A stretch of 64,000 nt of DNA from Chitinophagaceae bacterium PMP191F (lineage in GTDB: Bacteria > Bacteroidota > Bacteroidia > Chitinophagales > Chitinophagaceae). The notes beneath the pieces were generated by a model. The model did not search any database. It worked only from the letters and a program-made list of their open reading frames with translations, and had not been told where the DNA came from. This document shows, piece by piece, positions 32,512 to 42,588 of the stretch (its first letter is position 1; every line of letters starts with the position of its first letter). The translations under genes and the position numbers were made by a program. The stretch spans positions 62,001 through 126,000 of the forward strand of contig LGYU01000031.1 of assembly GCA_001302245.1 (NCBI GenBank), in the 5' to 3' direction.

Positions 32512-35331
32512 ATGACAGTTACAGCTAAAAAAAGTACCATATCAAAACAGCCGGAACAATCCCCTGTTTTTGAAAGCATATATATTAAGGGTGCACGCGT
32601 TCACAACCTGAAAAATGTCTCTGTACATATTCCCCGCAATAAGCTGGTGGTGGTTACAGGTGTTTCAGGTTCGGGCAAGTCTTCCTTAACCATCGATACC
32701 CTGTTTGCCGAAGGGCAGCGTCGGTATGCGGAAAGCCTTAGCGCCTATGCCCGCCAGTTTATGGCGCGTATGGTAAAGCCCGATGTAGATTACATCAAAG
32801 GACTTTGCCCCGCCATAGCTATTGAGCAGAAGGTCATTACGCGTACGCCGCGCTCTACCGTAGGCAGTATGACGGAAATATATGACTACCTGCGCCTGCT
32901 ATACGCCCGTGTGGGAAAAACCATTTCGCCGATATCGGGCAGGGAAGTGAAAAAGGATGATATCCAGGATGTTTTGAAAGCCATTGAAGGAATGCAGCAT
33001 GGTGATAAAGTGCTGATGCTGATACCTTTCAAACAGCAGAAAAACCGCAAACCACAAGAGGAACTGAACATCCTGATGCAAAAGGGTTTTTCGCGTTTGT
33101 ATGCCAATGGCGAGGTGATCCGTATTGAAGATGTGATGGATGAAGAAGGCGCACCACCCAAAAAATGGAAGCCCGCTGCCGAAACTTATGTACTGATTGA
33201 CAGGCTGATAGTAAAGGCATTTGATGAAGATGATATTCACCGTATCAGCGATTCGGCTGGCACAGCCTTTTATGAGGGCGAAGGTGAACTGATGCTGGAG
33301 ATCAATGGGGCTAAAAAGCTCTCATTTTCCAATAAATTTGAACTGGACGGAATTGTATTTGAAGAACCGGTACCCAACCTGTTCTCGTTCAATAATCCCT
33401 TTGGAGCATGTCCTACCTGCGAGGGCTTCAGTCAGGTACTGGGCATTGATGCCGACCTGGTAATCCCTGACCGCCGGCTGAGCATATATGAAGGAGCCGT
33501 GGCCCCCTGGAAAGGGGAGAAACTGGGCTGGTGGAAAGAGCAGTTTATCAAAAACGCCCGCAAATTCGATTTTCCGGTACATAAACCTATTGCAGACCTT
33601 ACTAAACAGCAGTACAACACGCTGTGGGAAGGAAATGAGTTTGCAGAAGGCATCAACGATTTTTTCAAAGAGGTAGAGCAGAACCTGTACAAGGTGCAGT
33701 ATCGTGTACTGTTATCACGCTACAGGGGCCGTACTGCCTGCCCGGATTGTAAAGGATACAGGCTTCGTAAGGAAGCATTGTATGTGCAGGTAGGTGGTGT
33801 ACATATTGGTGAATTGTGCGAAATGCCGGTAAAAGACCTGGCTGTTTGGTTTGATAAGCTCAGCCTGAGCGATTTTGACCAGCAGGTTGCCAAAAGAGTA
33901 TTGATCGAGATTCACCACCGGCTTAAAACACTGAAAGATGTGGGTCTTGGTTACCTGACACTTAACCGTCTTGCCAATTCACTGAGTGGCGGTGAAAGCC
34001 AGCGTATCCAGTTAACCCGTTCGCTGGGCAGTAACCTGACCGATTCATTATACATACTGGATGAGCCATCCATTGGCCTGCATTCGCGCGATACAGAGCG
34101 TTTGATCAATGTATTGAAAGAACTGCGCGACCTGGGCAATACAGTAGTAGTAGTGGAGCACGATGAAATGATGATGCGTGAGGCTGATTTCATTATTGAT
34201 ATGGGGCCGCTGGCCTCACATCTTGGCGGTGAAGTTGTGGCTTCCGGTAATTATGATGAACTGGTGGCCAACCCGAAAAGCCTGACTGGTAAATACCTGA
34301 AAGGTGAGCTGACCATTGATCCGCCTGCAAAAACGCGTAAGTGGAACCGCTCAGTAACAGTAGAAGGTGCAAGACAGAATAACCTGAAAGATATTACTGT
34401 ACAGTTTCCGTTGAATGTGCTGAGTGTGGTAAGTGGCGTAAGTGGCAGTGGTAAAACAACCCTGGTAAAACAGATCCTATATCCTGCGCTGAAAAAGCTG
34501 AAGGGCGAGCCTGCTGATAAAGTGGGTATGCACAAAGTAGTAAGCGGTGATATCGAATATATTTCACAGATAGAAATGGTGGATCAGAATCCCATTGGTA
34601 AATCATCGCGCAGTAACCCGGTTACGTACATTAAAGCATATGATGAGATCAGGGAGTTGTATTCCAAACAACCTTTGAGTAAGCTGCGTGGTTTTCAACC
34701 GAAACATTTTTCATTCAACGTAGATGGTGGTCGCTGTGATACCTGTAAAGGTGAAGGCGAGCAGATTGTTGAAATGCAGTTCCTGGCAGACGTACATCTT
34801 ACTTGTGAAGTATGTGGCGGTAAAAAATTCAAAGAAGAGGTACTGGAAGTAACCTACCGCGAAAAGAATATTTATGATGTGCTGGAAATGAGTGTGGATG
34901 ATGCGCTGGCATTTTTTAAAGATGAGAAAGATATCGTGAATAAGATCCAGCCGTTGAGCAGTGTAGGCCTGGGCTATGTAAAACTGGGCCAGTCATCCGA
35001 CACGCTTTCGGGTGGTGAGGCACAACGTGTAAAACTGGCTTCTTTCTTAGGAAAGGGTAAAAGCCAGGGACATATCCTGTTCATTTTTGACGAGCCTACT
35101 ACCGGTTTGCACTTTCACGATATCAAGAAGCTGCTGGCATCTTTCAATGCATTGATAGACCAGGGGCATTCCATACTGGTAATAGAACACAATACAGACG
35201 TTATTAAAAGCGCTGATTGGGTAATTGACCTGGGACCAGAAGCCGGCGATGGTGGCGGAAATATTGTGTATACCGGCTTGCCGAAGGGATTAAAGGATTG
35301 TAAGGAAAGCAAAACAGGAAAATTTCTGTAA
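32512..35331 (+). CDS. uvrA: Excinuclease ABC subunit A (UvrA)
   Basis: UvrA is the DNA damage sensor of nucleotide excision repair and loads UvrB. It has two ABC ATPase modules: Walker [10 protein letters not shown] near residue 50 and GVSGSGKTT near residue 642. The signatures are [12 protein letters not shown] and [12 protein letters not shown]. Zinc-binding pairs occur at CPTC/CPDC in the first half and CDTC/CEVC in the second. Length, 939 residues, is normal and all motifs are intact. Confidence 0.97.
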   Translation: MTVTAKKSTISKQPEQSPVFESIYIKGARVHNLKNVSVHIPRNKLVVVTGVSGSGKSSLTIDTLFAEGQRRYAESLSAYARQFMARMVKPDVDYIKGLCPAIAIEQKVITRTPRSTVGSMTEIYDYLRLLYARVGKTISPISGREVKKDDIQDVLKAIEGMQHGDKVLMLIPFKQQKNRKPQEELNILMQKGFSRLYANGEVIRIEDVMDEEGAPPKKWKPAAETYVLIDRLIVKAFDEDDIHRISDSAGTAFYEGEGELMLEINGAKKLSFSNKFELDGIVFEEPVPNLFSFNNPFGACPTCEGFSQVLGIDADLVIPDRRLSIYEGAVAPWKGEKLGWWKEQFIKNARKFDFPVHKPIADLTKQQYNTLWEGNEFAEGINDFFKEVEQNLYKVQYRVLLSRYRGRTACPDCKGYRLRKEALYVQVGGVHIGELCEMPVKDLAVWFDKLSLSDFDQQVAKRVLIEIHHRLKTLKDVGLGYLTLNRLANSLSGGESQRIQLTRSLGSNLTDSLYILDEPSIGLHSRDTERLINVLKELRDLGNTVVVVEHDEMMMREADFIIDMGPLASHLGGEVVASGNYDELVANPKSLTGKYLKGELTIDPPAKTRKWNRSVTVEGARQNNLKDITVQFPLNVLSVVSGVSGSGKTTLVKQILYPALKKLKGEPADKVGMHKVVSGDIEYISQIEMVDQNPIGKSSRSNPVTYIKAYDEIRELYSKQPLSKLRGFQPKHFSFNVDGGRCDTCKGEGEQIVEMQFLADVHLTCEVCGGKKFKEEVLEVTYREKNIYDVLEMSVDDALAFFKDEKDIVNKIQPLSSVGLGYVKLGQSSDTLSGGEAQRVKLASFLGKGKSQGHILFIFDEPTTGLHFHDIKKLLASFNALIDQGHSILVIEHNTDVIKSADWVIDLGPEAGDGGGNIVYTGLPKGLKDCKESKTGKFL

Positions 35332-35399
35332 CGTGTTACAATGAGAAGCACGGCTGGTTGCCTGTTGTAGTTACTTAATAAGTGTTACCTTACTAAATA

Positions 35400-35432
35400 A
35401 CAAAGCCCGGAACGATGCGCTCCGGGCTTTGT
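35400..35432. terminator. Hairpin between uvrA and the T9SS cargo gene
   Basis: A perfect 12-bp stem (ACAAAGCCCGGA and its complement, 9-base loop) lies between convergent genes. T-runs are only within the stem end, so termination strength is uncertain. Confidence 0.75.
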
Positions 35433-35472
35433 ACTGTGTGTGCTTATTAACTTACAATAGCTTAATGCGCTA

Positions 35473-36345
35473 TTACTCTTTTACCAATTTGAAAGTCTGC
35501 TCTTTAATACGCAGAATGTAAATGCCACGTGGAGTAGTGGGATCTACAGTGATAGCGTTAGAACCGGAAACACTAAAGTTGATCTGTTTGCCGGCAACAT
35601 CATAAATGCGGATGTTCTGTTTGTTTACATCAGTAGCTGCAACACCTACCAACTGTACATCAGAACGGAATGGGTTAGGGAAAACAGACAATGATGTAGC
35701 AACACCATTTTTGTTGTTCACGTATACCACTTTTGAATATTCAAAAGTGCCGTCAATATCTACCATTTTCAAACGGTAGTAAGCTGCGCTGCTACCCAGT
35801 TGTGCATCAGCAAAAGTGTACTTTACAAACTCTACAGAGTTGCCTTTTGATTTTACAGAACCGATAGTGGTAAAGTTTTTACCGTCAGTGCTGCGCTGGA
35901 TCTGGTATTCGTCGCTGCGCAATTCAGTAGAAGAAACCCACTGTAGGTTAGCAGTACTGTTCTTTACTTCTGCTTTGAATGAAGACAGGATGATGGGCAG
36001 TGTGGATATCTCGCCAACGTCTGCAATTTTAGTACCTGTCAGCGAACATACTGAACCGTCTGGTTTGGTCAGTATTACTGCTGTAACGGTAGAGCTGCAA
36101 TCAAAGAATACAGTTCCGTCGCCCCAGTTGTCAGTTGAGTTTTCACTTACGTTAATACGGGTACCGTTGCTATACACGTGAATATTAGCACCGGCAATAC
36201 CGCCGCTTACAAATACAAAGCATTTGTTTTGATTTTTGTACTTGTAGGGGTAAACTCTGGCCGTAGCACAGCTTTGGGCCTGAGATTGGAAAAAGGTAAC
36301 GCATAACAGAATAAGCACACAGAGGTTTGTGTAAATTTTTTTCAT
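35473..36345 (-). CDS. Secreted protein with T9SS type A sorting domain
   Basis: A signal peptide (residues 1-23, ending QSQAQ) is followed by about 90 residues with four or five cysteines, a fibronectin III-like region (STANLQWVSSTELRSDEYQIQ), and a C-terminal sorting domain beginning VFPNPFRSDVQLVG and ending IYILRIKEQTFKLVKE. Type IX secretion would export it across the outer membrane and anchor or release it. No enzymatic domain is seen. An 8-bp dyad (36365-36390) lies in its leader. Confidence 0.9.
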   Translation of the reverse strand: MKKIYTNLCVLILLCVTFFQSQAQSCATARVYPYKYKNQNKCFVFVSGGIAGANIHVYSNGTRINVSENSTDNWGDGTVFFDCSSTVTAVILTKPDGSVCSLTGTKIADVGEISTLPIILSSFKAEVKNSTANLQWVSSTELRSDEYQIQRSTDGKNFTTIGSVKSKGNSVEFVKYTFADAQLGSSAAYYRLKMVDIDGTFEYSKVVYVNNKNGVATSLSVFPNPFRSDVQLVGVAATDVNKQNIRIYDVAGKQINFSVSGSNAITVDPTTPRGIYILRIKEQTFKLVKE

Positions 36346-36638
36346 TTTACAGCAATTTGGATGAATGATAAGTGGTCAAAGGCTTATCATAGCAATAGAG
36401 GACATGTAGCGAGACAAGGTAATAGTTACCCGATGCAGTTTTTGAAAGGAATTAAGAATATGGCAGTTTTCAGATAGGAATTAAGACAGTAAGAGCCGGC
36501 AAGGTATATAAAAAGTTTGGATGGTGCAAGCGTTGCGGATTAAAATAAAGGATATCAAAATACGCTATTCGCTGGTTTTTAACATAATCAATGCAAAACC
36601 TGCCGTTTATTTGCAGCAACAGTTATCGTAAACATTTC

Positions 36639-37130
36639 ATGAAGCCATTTTTTTTACTGGTATTATTATTTTTGGGTACAGGTGTATATGCGCAGCAACT
36701 GGCTGTACCCGATCTGCTGACCATTGTAAATGCGTCTGTAAAAACCATTGATACTACGCTTAAAAAGAAAGGCTATCGCCTGATGAAGAAGGAGGTGGAT
36801 TCGTCCAGCGCCTTTTACCAGTATTCTACCTTTGATGTGGATGATGAAAAGAACCTGCCCAATATCCGTACGCTTACTTTTATGGATGTAACTGTACGCA
36901 ACTTATCCAGCAGGCTGGTAACCTATCGTACCTATAATAAGGAAGAATACCAGGAAATAGCATCTTACCTGTTGTCGCACAATTATCATTCAACAGGCTA
37001 TTTTGATTTTAAAGAATCAAAGCATACGCTGTACAGCAATGGTGAGGAGACCATCCGGGTTAAAGTGATCGATACACAACAGAAAACAAAAAAGAAGATC
37101 GTGGCGTATGAGCTGGAACTGGGTAAATAA
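36639..37130 (+). CDS. Small secreted protein of unknown function
   Basis: This is 163 residues with a clear signal peptide (FFLLVLLFLGTGVYAQQ). The mature part begins LAVPDLLTIVNASVKTID and contains Lys-rich and Tyr-rich segments. I do not recognise a family. I chose the ATG at 36639 because it places the signal peptide at the N-terminus; the frame is open from 36591. It converges on the DUF4293/glyA operon with a shared terminator. Confidence 0.75.
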   Translation: MKPFFLLVLLFLGTGVYAQQLAVPDLLTIVNASVKTIDTTLKKKGYRLMKKEVDSSSAFYQYSTFDVDDEKNLPNIRTLTFMDVTVRNLSSRLVTYRTYNKEEYQEIASYLLSHNYHSTGYFDFKESKHTLYSNGEETIRVKVIDTQQKTKKKIVAYELELGK

Positions 37131-37179
37131 ACCAGCACTGATAACAGGTGAATAGTTCAATACTGACATCGTATACATG

Positions 37180-37209
37180 AAAAAGGATCATCATCTGATG
37201 ATCCTTTTT
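37180..37209. terminator. Bidirectional terminator
   Basis: A 14-bp self-complementary stem (AAAAAGGATCATCA with TGATGATCCTTTTT) has T-runs on both strands and lies between convergent genes. Confidence 0.92.
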
Positions 37210-37230
37210 CAATATTATCAGTTACTACTG

Positions 37231-37647
37231 TTAACGTAACCTGTCGATATTTCTTATCAGCTTTTCATCCTTGTAAATACCACGTGAAGCCAGTACCAGC
37301 AATATGGGAATTACAAATACCAGTATGCAGGTAAGGGTATAATTGCCCTGCAGGTATTTCTTTGCTTCTGAAAAGAACAGTACAATGTTTACAACAGACA
37401 CCAGTATGGCTATCAGTGTAAGCCGTAGCTGCAGCTTGCGGTTCTTGTACAGGAATACACTGATCAGTGCCAGCAGGCCTGTGGCCACTGTAAGGATCAG
37501 CAAAAATGTATTGGAGCGTGCTGTAAGCTCCTGAAATACCGGCTGGTTATTGACAGAGAGATTACCACTGTAAAATGAAAAATTCATTGTAAGAAATGCT
37601 GCCACGGCAGCCAGCAGTAACCAGATAGTTTGTTTACGTTGTAACAT
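37231..37647 (-). CDS. DUF4293 family membrane protein
   Basis: This 138-residue protein has four membrane segments and the MLQRKQTIWLLLA start typical of DUF4293, a family largely limited to Bacteroidota. The function is unknown. It starts 10 bases after glyA and is co-transcribed with it. Confidence 0.88.
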   Translation of the reverse strand: MLQRKQTIWLLLAAVAAFLTMNFSFYSGNLSVNNQPVFQELTARSNTFLLILTVATGLLALISVFLYKNRKLQLRLTLIAILVSVVNIVLFFSEAKKYLQGNYTLTCILVFVIPILLVLASRGIYKDEKLIRNIDRLR

Positions 37648-37657
37648 AAATACAGGT

Positions 37658-38938
37658 TTAGCCCAATTCGGGATACAATGGGAACTGTTGCATAAATTCT
37701 TTCACTTTACCTTTCACCGCTTCAATTTTCTGTTCATCTTCGGTGTTGGTCAGTACTTCATCAATCAGTCCTACTACGGTTTCCATATGCGCTTCTTTCA
37801 TCCCCCTGGTAGTGATGGAAGGCACACCTACACGGATACCTGAAGTAACAAAGGGTGATTTGTCATCAAAAGGTACTGCATTTTTATTTAATGTGATATG
37901 CGCTTTATCCAGTGTTTCCTGTGCTTTTTTACCTGTGAGGTTTTTATTGCGCAGATCGATCAGCATCAGGTGGTTATCGGTACCGCCGCTGATAAGGTTA
38001 TAGCCACGGCTTACCAGTGCTTTGGCCATTGCCTGTGCATTGCTGACGATCTGTTTGGCGTATGTTGTAAAATCATCAGTCAGGATTTCACCAAATGCTA
38101 CTGCTTTTGCTGCAATAACGTGTTCTAATGGTCCGCCCTGCATACCGGGAAATACAGCCAGGTCCAGCAATGCGCTCATAGAACGGATATTACCTTTCGG
38201 ATCTTTAATACCGAATGGATTATCAAAATCATTGCGCATCATAATAACGCCACCACGTGGGCCGCGCAATGTTTTGTGCGTAGTTGAAGTAACAATATGA
38301 CAATGATCGAACGGATCATTCAGCAAACCTTTGGCAATTAAACCGGCGGGGTGTGCAATATCTGCCATTACCAACGCTCCGATTTCGTCGGCCACGGCAC
38401 GGATGCGTGCATAATCCCAATCGCGGCTATAGGCAGAAGCACCGCAGATGATCATTTTGGGTTTTTCAGCACGGGCAGTAGCTTCCAGTTGTTCATAATC
38501 GACCAACCCTGTTTCTTTTTTTACACCATAAAACAATGCCTGGTAGTTTTTACCGCTAAAGTTGGCAGGGCTGCCATGCGTTAAGTGTCCGCCCATGCTC
38601 AGGTCAAGACCCAGTATTTTGTCGCCGGGTTTCAGACAGGCCAGGAACACTGCTGTATTGGCCTGTGCGCCACTGTGCGGCTGCACATTGGCCCATGAAG
38701 CGTTAAATACTTTTTTTAAACGCTCAATAGCGAGGGTTTCAATTTCATCTATCACTTCGCAACCACCGTAATAGCGTTTGCCGGGATAGCCTTCCGCATA
38801 CTTGTTGGTAGGTACAGAGCCCATGGCCTGCATTACCTGGTAAGATGTAAAGTTTTCGGAAGCAATGAGTTCAATGCCGTTGCGCTGACGGGCTAACTCT
38901 TTGTTGATGAGGTCAAAAACCAAGGTGTCTTTTTGCAT
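37658..38938 (-). CDS. glyA: Serine hydroxymethyltransferase
   Basis: This PLP enzyme interconverts serine and glycine, loading one-carbon units on tetrahydrofolate. The N-terminus [15 protein letters not shown] fixes the ATG at 38938. The PLP Lys lies in [15 protein letters not shown] (near residue 227), and the ELIASENF and [13 protein letters not shown] motifs are present. Length, 426 residues, is normal. A TATTTTTG box ends four bases before the ATG, pointing to a leaderless transcript. DUF4293 follows in the operon. Confidence 0.97.
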   Translation of the reverse strand: MQKDTLVFDLINKELARQRNGIELIASENFTSYQVMQAMGSVPTNKYAEGYPGKRYYGGCEVIDEIETLAIERLKKVFNASWANVQPHSGAQANTAVFLACLKPGDKILGLDLSMGGHLTHGSPANFSGKNYQALFYGVKKETGLVDYEQLEATARAEKPKMIICGASAYSRDWDYARIRAVADEIGALVMADIAHPAGLIAKGLLNDPFDHCHIVTSTTHKTLRGPRGGVIMMRNDFDNPFGIKDPKGNIRSMSALLDLAVFPGMQGGPLEHVIAAKAVAFGEILTDDFTTYAKQIVSNAQAMAKALVSRGYNLISGGTDNHLMLIDLRNKNLTGKKAQETLDKAHITLNKNAVPFDDKSPFVTSGIRVGVPSITTRGMKEAHMETVVGLIDEVLTNTEDEQKIEAVKGKVKEFMQQFPLYPELG

Positions 38939-38942
38939 GGCG

Positions 38943-38950
38943 CAAAAATA
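38943..38950 (-). promoter_or_regulatory. glyA promoter -7 box (TATTTTTG)
   Basis: This is a minus-strand TAnnTTTG match ending four bases before the start codon, as at the fadN-type gene. Confidence 0.5.
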
Positions 38951-39020
38951 GGCCAATGAGAAATAAATATGAAATAAGAAGTGGGTGGAGCGTTCGTAAG
39001 TGAGGAAGATGTGATTTGTT

Positions 39021-39157
39021 GATGGCTTGATGGTTATATAGCTTGATTGTTATGGAATCATAAAGCCGGAAGTCCGAAGTCTGAAAAGCCGCGAACTTCG
39101 AACAGCAGGCGAAACCGCAGCGACCCCTCACGTCTCACGATTGACGTTTCACGAAAC
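39021..39157 (+). repeat. Composite of three short-period repeat families
   Basis: GATGGCTTGATGGTTATATA is followed by GCTTGATTGTTAT (39021-39053). Then come AAAGCCG, GAAGTCC, GAAGTCT, GAAAAGC (39062-39089), and then ACGTCTC, ACGATTG, ACGTTTC, ACGAAAC (39130-39157). The last two sets keep an exact 7-base period. The middle one matches the array inside metG. Confidence 0.85.
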
Positions 39158-39335
39158 CTGAAACAGGCTTGCCGATTCACCAGTTTTCACTACTTTCACA
39201 GTTTTGAAAAAGGTAAACGCATTTGTTTTTCAATAAAACGGCCCCGGTTTGCAGTGAACAGGAAAGGAGTGGCATGTAGCATGCAGGGTAATACCCGGAC
39301 GTTTTTACCGGTGGCTGAAAGACAACTATTTTTCA

Positions 39336-40334
39336 ATGAAAGCGATTATTCCCGTAGCAGGTGCAGGCACCAAGTTACGACCACATACTTATACACAACC
39401 AAAGGCTTTGATCCCGCTTGCGGGCAAAACAATCCTCAGTTTTATTGTTGACCAGCTTTGTGAAGCCGGCTTTAAGGAATTCATTTTTATTGTTGGTTAC
39501 CTGGGCGATAAGATCCAGGATTATGTTCGGGAAAAATATCCTGATCTGCAGGTGCACTTTGTGCACCAGGGCGATCGGTCCGGTATTGGTCATGCTATTT
39601 TGCTGACGCGCCACATAGTAGGTGATGATGAAATATTTGTGGTGCTGGGTGATACTATCTGCGAGTATGATGTAAAAGAAGTACTGGCCATGCCCTGTTC
39701 GGGACTGTGTGTAAAACGGGTGGATGATCCGCGCGATTTTGGTGTGGCCGAGCTGGGCGAAGATGGTTACATCAGCCGGGTGGTAGAGAAACCACAGATC
39801 CCCAAATCGAACATGGCGCTGGTTGGTATTTACCGTATTAAAGAAACTTCGTTCCTCTTTAGTTGTCTTGAGAACAACATTCGTAACCAGGTAAAAAGCA
39901 GGGGCGAATTCAGTATTACCGATGCTATTGAATGTATGATACAGCATGGGGCTAAATTCAAGGCATTTAAGGTGCAGAACTGGTTTGACTGTGGTAAAAA
40001 AGAAACCCTGCTGGAATCGAACGCCACCCTGTTGAAAAAAATAGGCGCCAATATTGCCCCGGAACATCATTTTGAGAATACCATTATCATTCAACCGGTT
40101 AGCGTAGCGCCAGGCTGTGATATCAAAAATTCTATTATTGGTCCTAATGTGGCCATTGGTGAAAAGACGACCATCAATTACTCCATTATCAAGAACTCCA
40201 TTATCGGTTCATTTGCAGACCTCTACGACATTGTATTAACACATTCTCTGATAGGAAGTGATACCGAAGTAAAGGGCGAATCCCGCAGCCTGAACATTGG
40301 TGACAATACGGAAATAGACCTCGGCGAGTCATGA
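39336..40334 (+). CDS. Sugar-1-phosphate nucleotidyltransferase family protein
   Basis: This protein shows the nucleotidyltransferase signature (PVAGAGTKLRPHTYTQPKAL at residues 6-25), the GDT metal site (VVLGDTI) and a C-terminal left-handed beta-helix of hexapeptide repeats (NSIIGPNVAIGEKTTINYSI). It resembles RmlA/GlmU-like enzymes that couple nucleoside triphosphate to a sugar-1-phosphate for envelope glycans. The exact sugar and nucleotide cannot be fixed. The signature has GAGTKLRP where GGGTRLRP is more usual, so activity should not be assumed. Confidence 0.88.
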   Translation: MKAIIPVAGAGTKLRPHTYTQPKALIPLAGKTILSFIVDQLCEAGFKEFIFIVGYLGDKIQDYVREKYPDLQVHFVHQGDRSGIGHAILLTRHIVGDDEIFVVLGDTICEYDVKEVLAMPCSGLCVKRVDDPRDFGVAELGEDGYISRVVEKPQIPKSNMALVGIYRIKETSFLFSCLENNIRNQVKSRGEFSITDAIECMIQHGAKFKAFKVQNWFDCGKKETLLESNATLLKKIGANIAPEHHFENTIIIQPVSVAPGCDIKNSIIGPNVAIGEKTTINYSIIKNSIIGSFADLYDIVLTHSLIGSDTEVKGESRSLNIGDNTEIDLGES

Positions 40335-40504
40335 CAATTTGATAAAAAATTAGACGGTAGTCCTGCTCCTTATTGAGCAGAATTCAGTATCTTTCATCCG
40401 CCAAACAAACTGTTTCACTACCTGTTTCTTTTAAAACGGACAGGCAGTATGCAGCAATCAACGGAATTCCGTCTTGCCGACCTAACCTTAAAAAACTCTT
40501 TCAT

Positions 40505-40918
40505 ATGAGAGTCGGGAAAATTTCACTGCTATTCGCAGTTCTTTTACCTTTTTCTGCGTTTGCCACATCTGACGATAATGGTAAGGATGCCGGAAAAGCT
40601 GAGCCTGTGATATTCGGTTCCATCACAGATGCTGCTACTAAAAAGCCTGTACAGGGCGTTACCGTTTCTATTTCATCACCTAAAGGCCAGGACAGGAAAG
40701 AATTTATTTCCGATGCAGGCGGCAATTTCAAAGTACCGCAAATGCCATTGGGTGAAGTAGTGATTGTACTGGAAAGAAAAGGATACAAAACCTACCGCAA
40801 GGAAGGTGTGGTGATCAAAGAGAATGTATCCCAACGTCTCAATTTTGACCTGGTGAGTGTGGAAGAGGAAGACGGCGATGTATTCTGGCCACTGATGCGT
40901 ATGATGGATGGAGAGTAA
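40505..40918 (+). CDS. Small exported protein with carboxypeptidase-like regulatory domain
   Basis: This is 137 residues: a signal peptide (LLFAVLLPFSAFA) and one CarboxypepD_reg-like beta-sandwich (GSITDAATKKPVQGVTVSIS, then LERKGYKTYRKEGVVI). Such domains are common in exported Bacteroidota proteins and are thought to be structural. The frame is open from 40373, but the ATG at 40505 gives the signal peptide. A strong terminator follows. Confidence 0.82.
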   Translation: MRVGKISLLFAVLLPFSAFATSDDNGKDAGKAEPVIFGSITDAATKKPVQGVTVSISSPKGQDRKEFISDAGGNFKVPQMPLGEVVIVLERKGYKTYRKEGVVIKENVSQRLNFDLVSVEEEDGDVFWPLMRMMDGE

Positions 40919-41229
40919 TACACTGAGTTCTATAAATGATCAGCCCCGGTAGTACTACCGGGGCTTTTTTATTGATAAAATTTACAGAGATATTTTTTGA
41001 ATGCGTTGTTTTCATGAATGTCAAATCAAAGTCGTTGAATGAAGCTCCGGAGGAGCTACACACTTATAGCAAAGCAATTGATTTGCGTGCGGTATTCAGT
41101 TCGGGCAGGAGCTTTCTGTAAGGTATAGGTGACTCCTGACGGAGCCGGAAAACACGAACATGCATATATCTGTCAACAGGCGGCCAAGTTGTGGCCTGGC
41201 TTATTTCAATAACAGTGAATGTTAAATGA
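40919..41229. other. Intergenic region with terminator and a GC-rich palindromic element
   Basis: The terminator lies at 40943-40970. At 41043-41057 there is a dyad (AGCTCC, GGA, GGAGCT) followed by ACACACTTATAGC and further GGAGC/GCTCC-like elements to about 41150. It looks like a short interspersed element, but there is no second copy in this window. Nothing else is seen. Confidence 0.6.
40943..40970 (+). terminator. Rho-independent terminator
   Basis: A perfect 22-base palindrome, whose outer arms are GCCCCGGTA and TACCGGGGC, is followed by six T. Confidence 0.95.
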
Positions 41230-42471
41230 TCAGGCTTCAACAGGTACCGGTGGATGGTATTCTTTTTCGCTTTTGGAAATGACAATGGTGGCAACACCAT
41301 TGCCGATGATGTTGGTGATGGCACGTGCCTCACTCATAAATTTATCTACACCCAACAGAAAGGCCAGCCCTTCTACCGGTATTTTGTGCAATGCAGTAAG
41401 TGTGGAAGCCAGTACAATAAATCCACTGCCTGTAACTCCCGCTGCGCCTTTGGAAGTGATCATCAATATGCCGATAATGCTCAGCATTTCTACAGGTGTC
41501 AGATGTACATTGTACAACTGGGCCAGGAAAATGACTGACATTGAAAGGTAAATGGAAGTACCATCGAGGTTGAAAGAATAACCTGTTGGTATTACAAGTC
41601 CAACTACAGATTTGCTGCAACCCATTTTTTCCAGCTTCTGCATAATGGATGGTAATGCAGCTTCGGAAGAAGAAGTCCCTAATACCAGCAATAATTCGGC
41701 GCGGATATATTTAAGGAACTGAATAATGCTTTCTTTATAAAAACGCATAATACTACCCAACACCAGGAATATGAACAGGAACATGGTGATGTATACAGTG
41801 AGCATCAGTTTGCCCAATGGTATCAGTGTTTGTAATCCGAATTTACCAATTGTATAAGCCATGCCTCCAAATGCACCAAGCGGCGCCAGGTACATCACAT
41901 ATTTTAAACCAGTGAACACGATCTTAGAGATTTTTGATAAAAAGACAATTGCCTTTTCCCTGTGCCTGGAAAAACTGAGTGCAATACCGGTGATGATGGC
42001 CACTACCAATACCTGTAATGTAAAATTGTCCAGGAAAAATTTGAGCCAGCTAAATGCTTCTGCGGGGTTCCTGGTGTATTTACTGGCATCCTGGATAGGC
42101 AAACCGCTTTTGTCAATTTTACCGGGTTGTATAAAGTGTGCTACCGCAATGCCAATAACAAGCGCCAGGGTGGTTACTACTTCAAAATATACCAGCGATT
42201 TTACACCAATGCGACCTACTTTTTTCAGATCGCCCATACCACTGATCCCTAATACAATGGTGAGAAAGATAATAGGGCCAATGAAGAGTTTGATAAGGTC
42301 TACAAAGCGTTTACCAACCTGTTCCATTTTGACACCGGTAGCGGGTGCGTAATGCCCCAGCAGGATGCCGGCTATAATAGCGATCAGCACCCAGAAGGTA
42401 AGGTTGGTAAAAATTTTGTATGCGATACTTCTCTGGGGGCCTGTAACAGGTGTAGCCGGTATTGGGTGCAT
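41230..42471 (-). CDS. dctA: Dicarboxylate/amino acid:cation symporter (DAACS family)
   Basis: This secondary transporter carries C4-dicarboxylates or acidic amino acids with H+ or Na+. Seen are about eight membrane segments, a Ser-rich hairpin (LGTSSSEAALPSIM) and the conserved SKGAAGVTGSGFIVLAS motif. The TSSSEAALP and SKGAAGVTGSGF pair favours DctA over GltP, but substrate preference is not certain. It is divergent from the AraC-type gene, 117 bases away. Confidence 0.88.
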   Translation of the reverse strand: MHPIPATPVTGPQRSIAYKIFTNLTFWVLIAIIAGILLGHYAPATGVKMEQVGKRFVDLIKLFIGPIIFLTIVLGISGMGDLKKVGRIGVKSLVYFEVVTTLALVIGIAVAHFIQPGKIDKSGLPIQDASKYTRNPAEAFSWLKFFLDNFTLQVLVVAIITGIALSFSRHREKAIVFLSKISKIVFTGLKYVMYLAPLGAFGGMAYTIGKFGLQTLIPLGKLMLTVYITMFLFIFLVLGSIMRFYKESIIQFLKYIRAELLLVLGTSSSEAALPSIMQKLEKMGCSKSVVGLVIPTGYSFNLDGTSIYLSMSVIFLAQLYNVHLTPVEMLSIIGILMITSKGAAGVTGSGFIVLASTLTALHKIPVEGLAFLLGVDKFMSEARAITNIIGNGVATIVISKSEKEYHPPVPVEA

Positions 42472-42588
42472 GACTTAATAAAAAAATTAAAAAACGATAT
42501 TACAATTTTTTTCTGCCAACCTGAAAATCAACTGCAAGTAAATGGAGCAAAGCCGGCTGCCAGTGAATATATAGTACCTTTATTGTAT

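Larger units (their letters stand above)
38939..39335. other. Intergenic region made largely of three repeat types
   Basis: It holds the glyA promoter box (38943-38950, minus), a GATGG-type repeat (39021-39053), an AAGTCCG heptamer array (39062-39089) and an ACG-heptamer array (39130-39157). The plus-strand open frame from 39047 has no coding character. The promoter of the gene at 39336 is not evident. Confidence 0.7.

Noticed and set aside
39047-39451. 134-codon plus-strand frame before the nucleotidyltransferase
   Set aside because: It consists of translated repeats and then runs in the wrong frame into the nucleotidyltransferase gene.
39375-40094. 239-codon minus-strand frame inside the nucleotidyltransferase gene
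   Set aside because: It is the antisense shadow of a conserved gene.
42352-42588. Extension of the AraC-type regulator upstream
   Set aside because: It overlaps the 5' end of the divergent dctA gene and has no domain; the ATG at 42589 fits the family.
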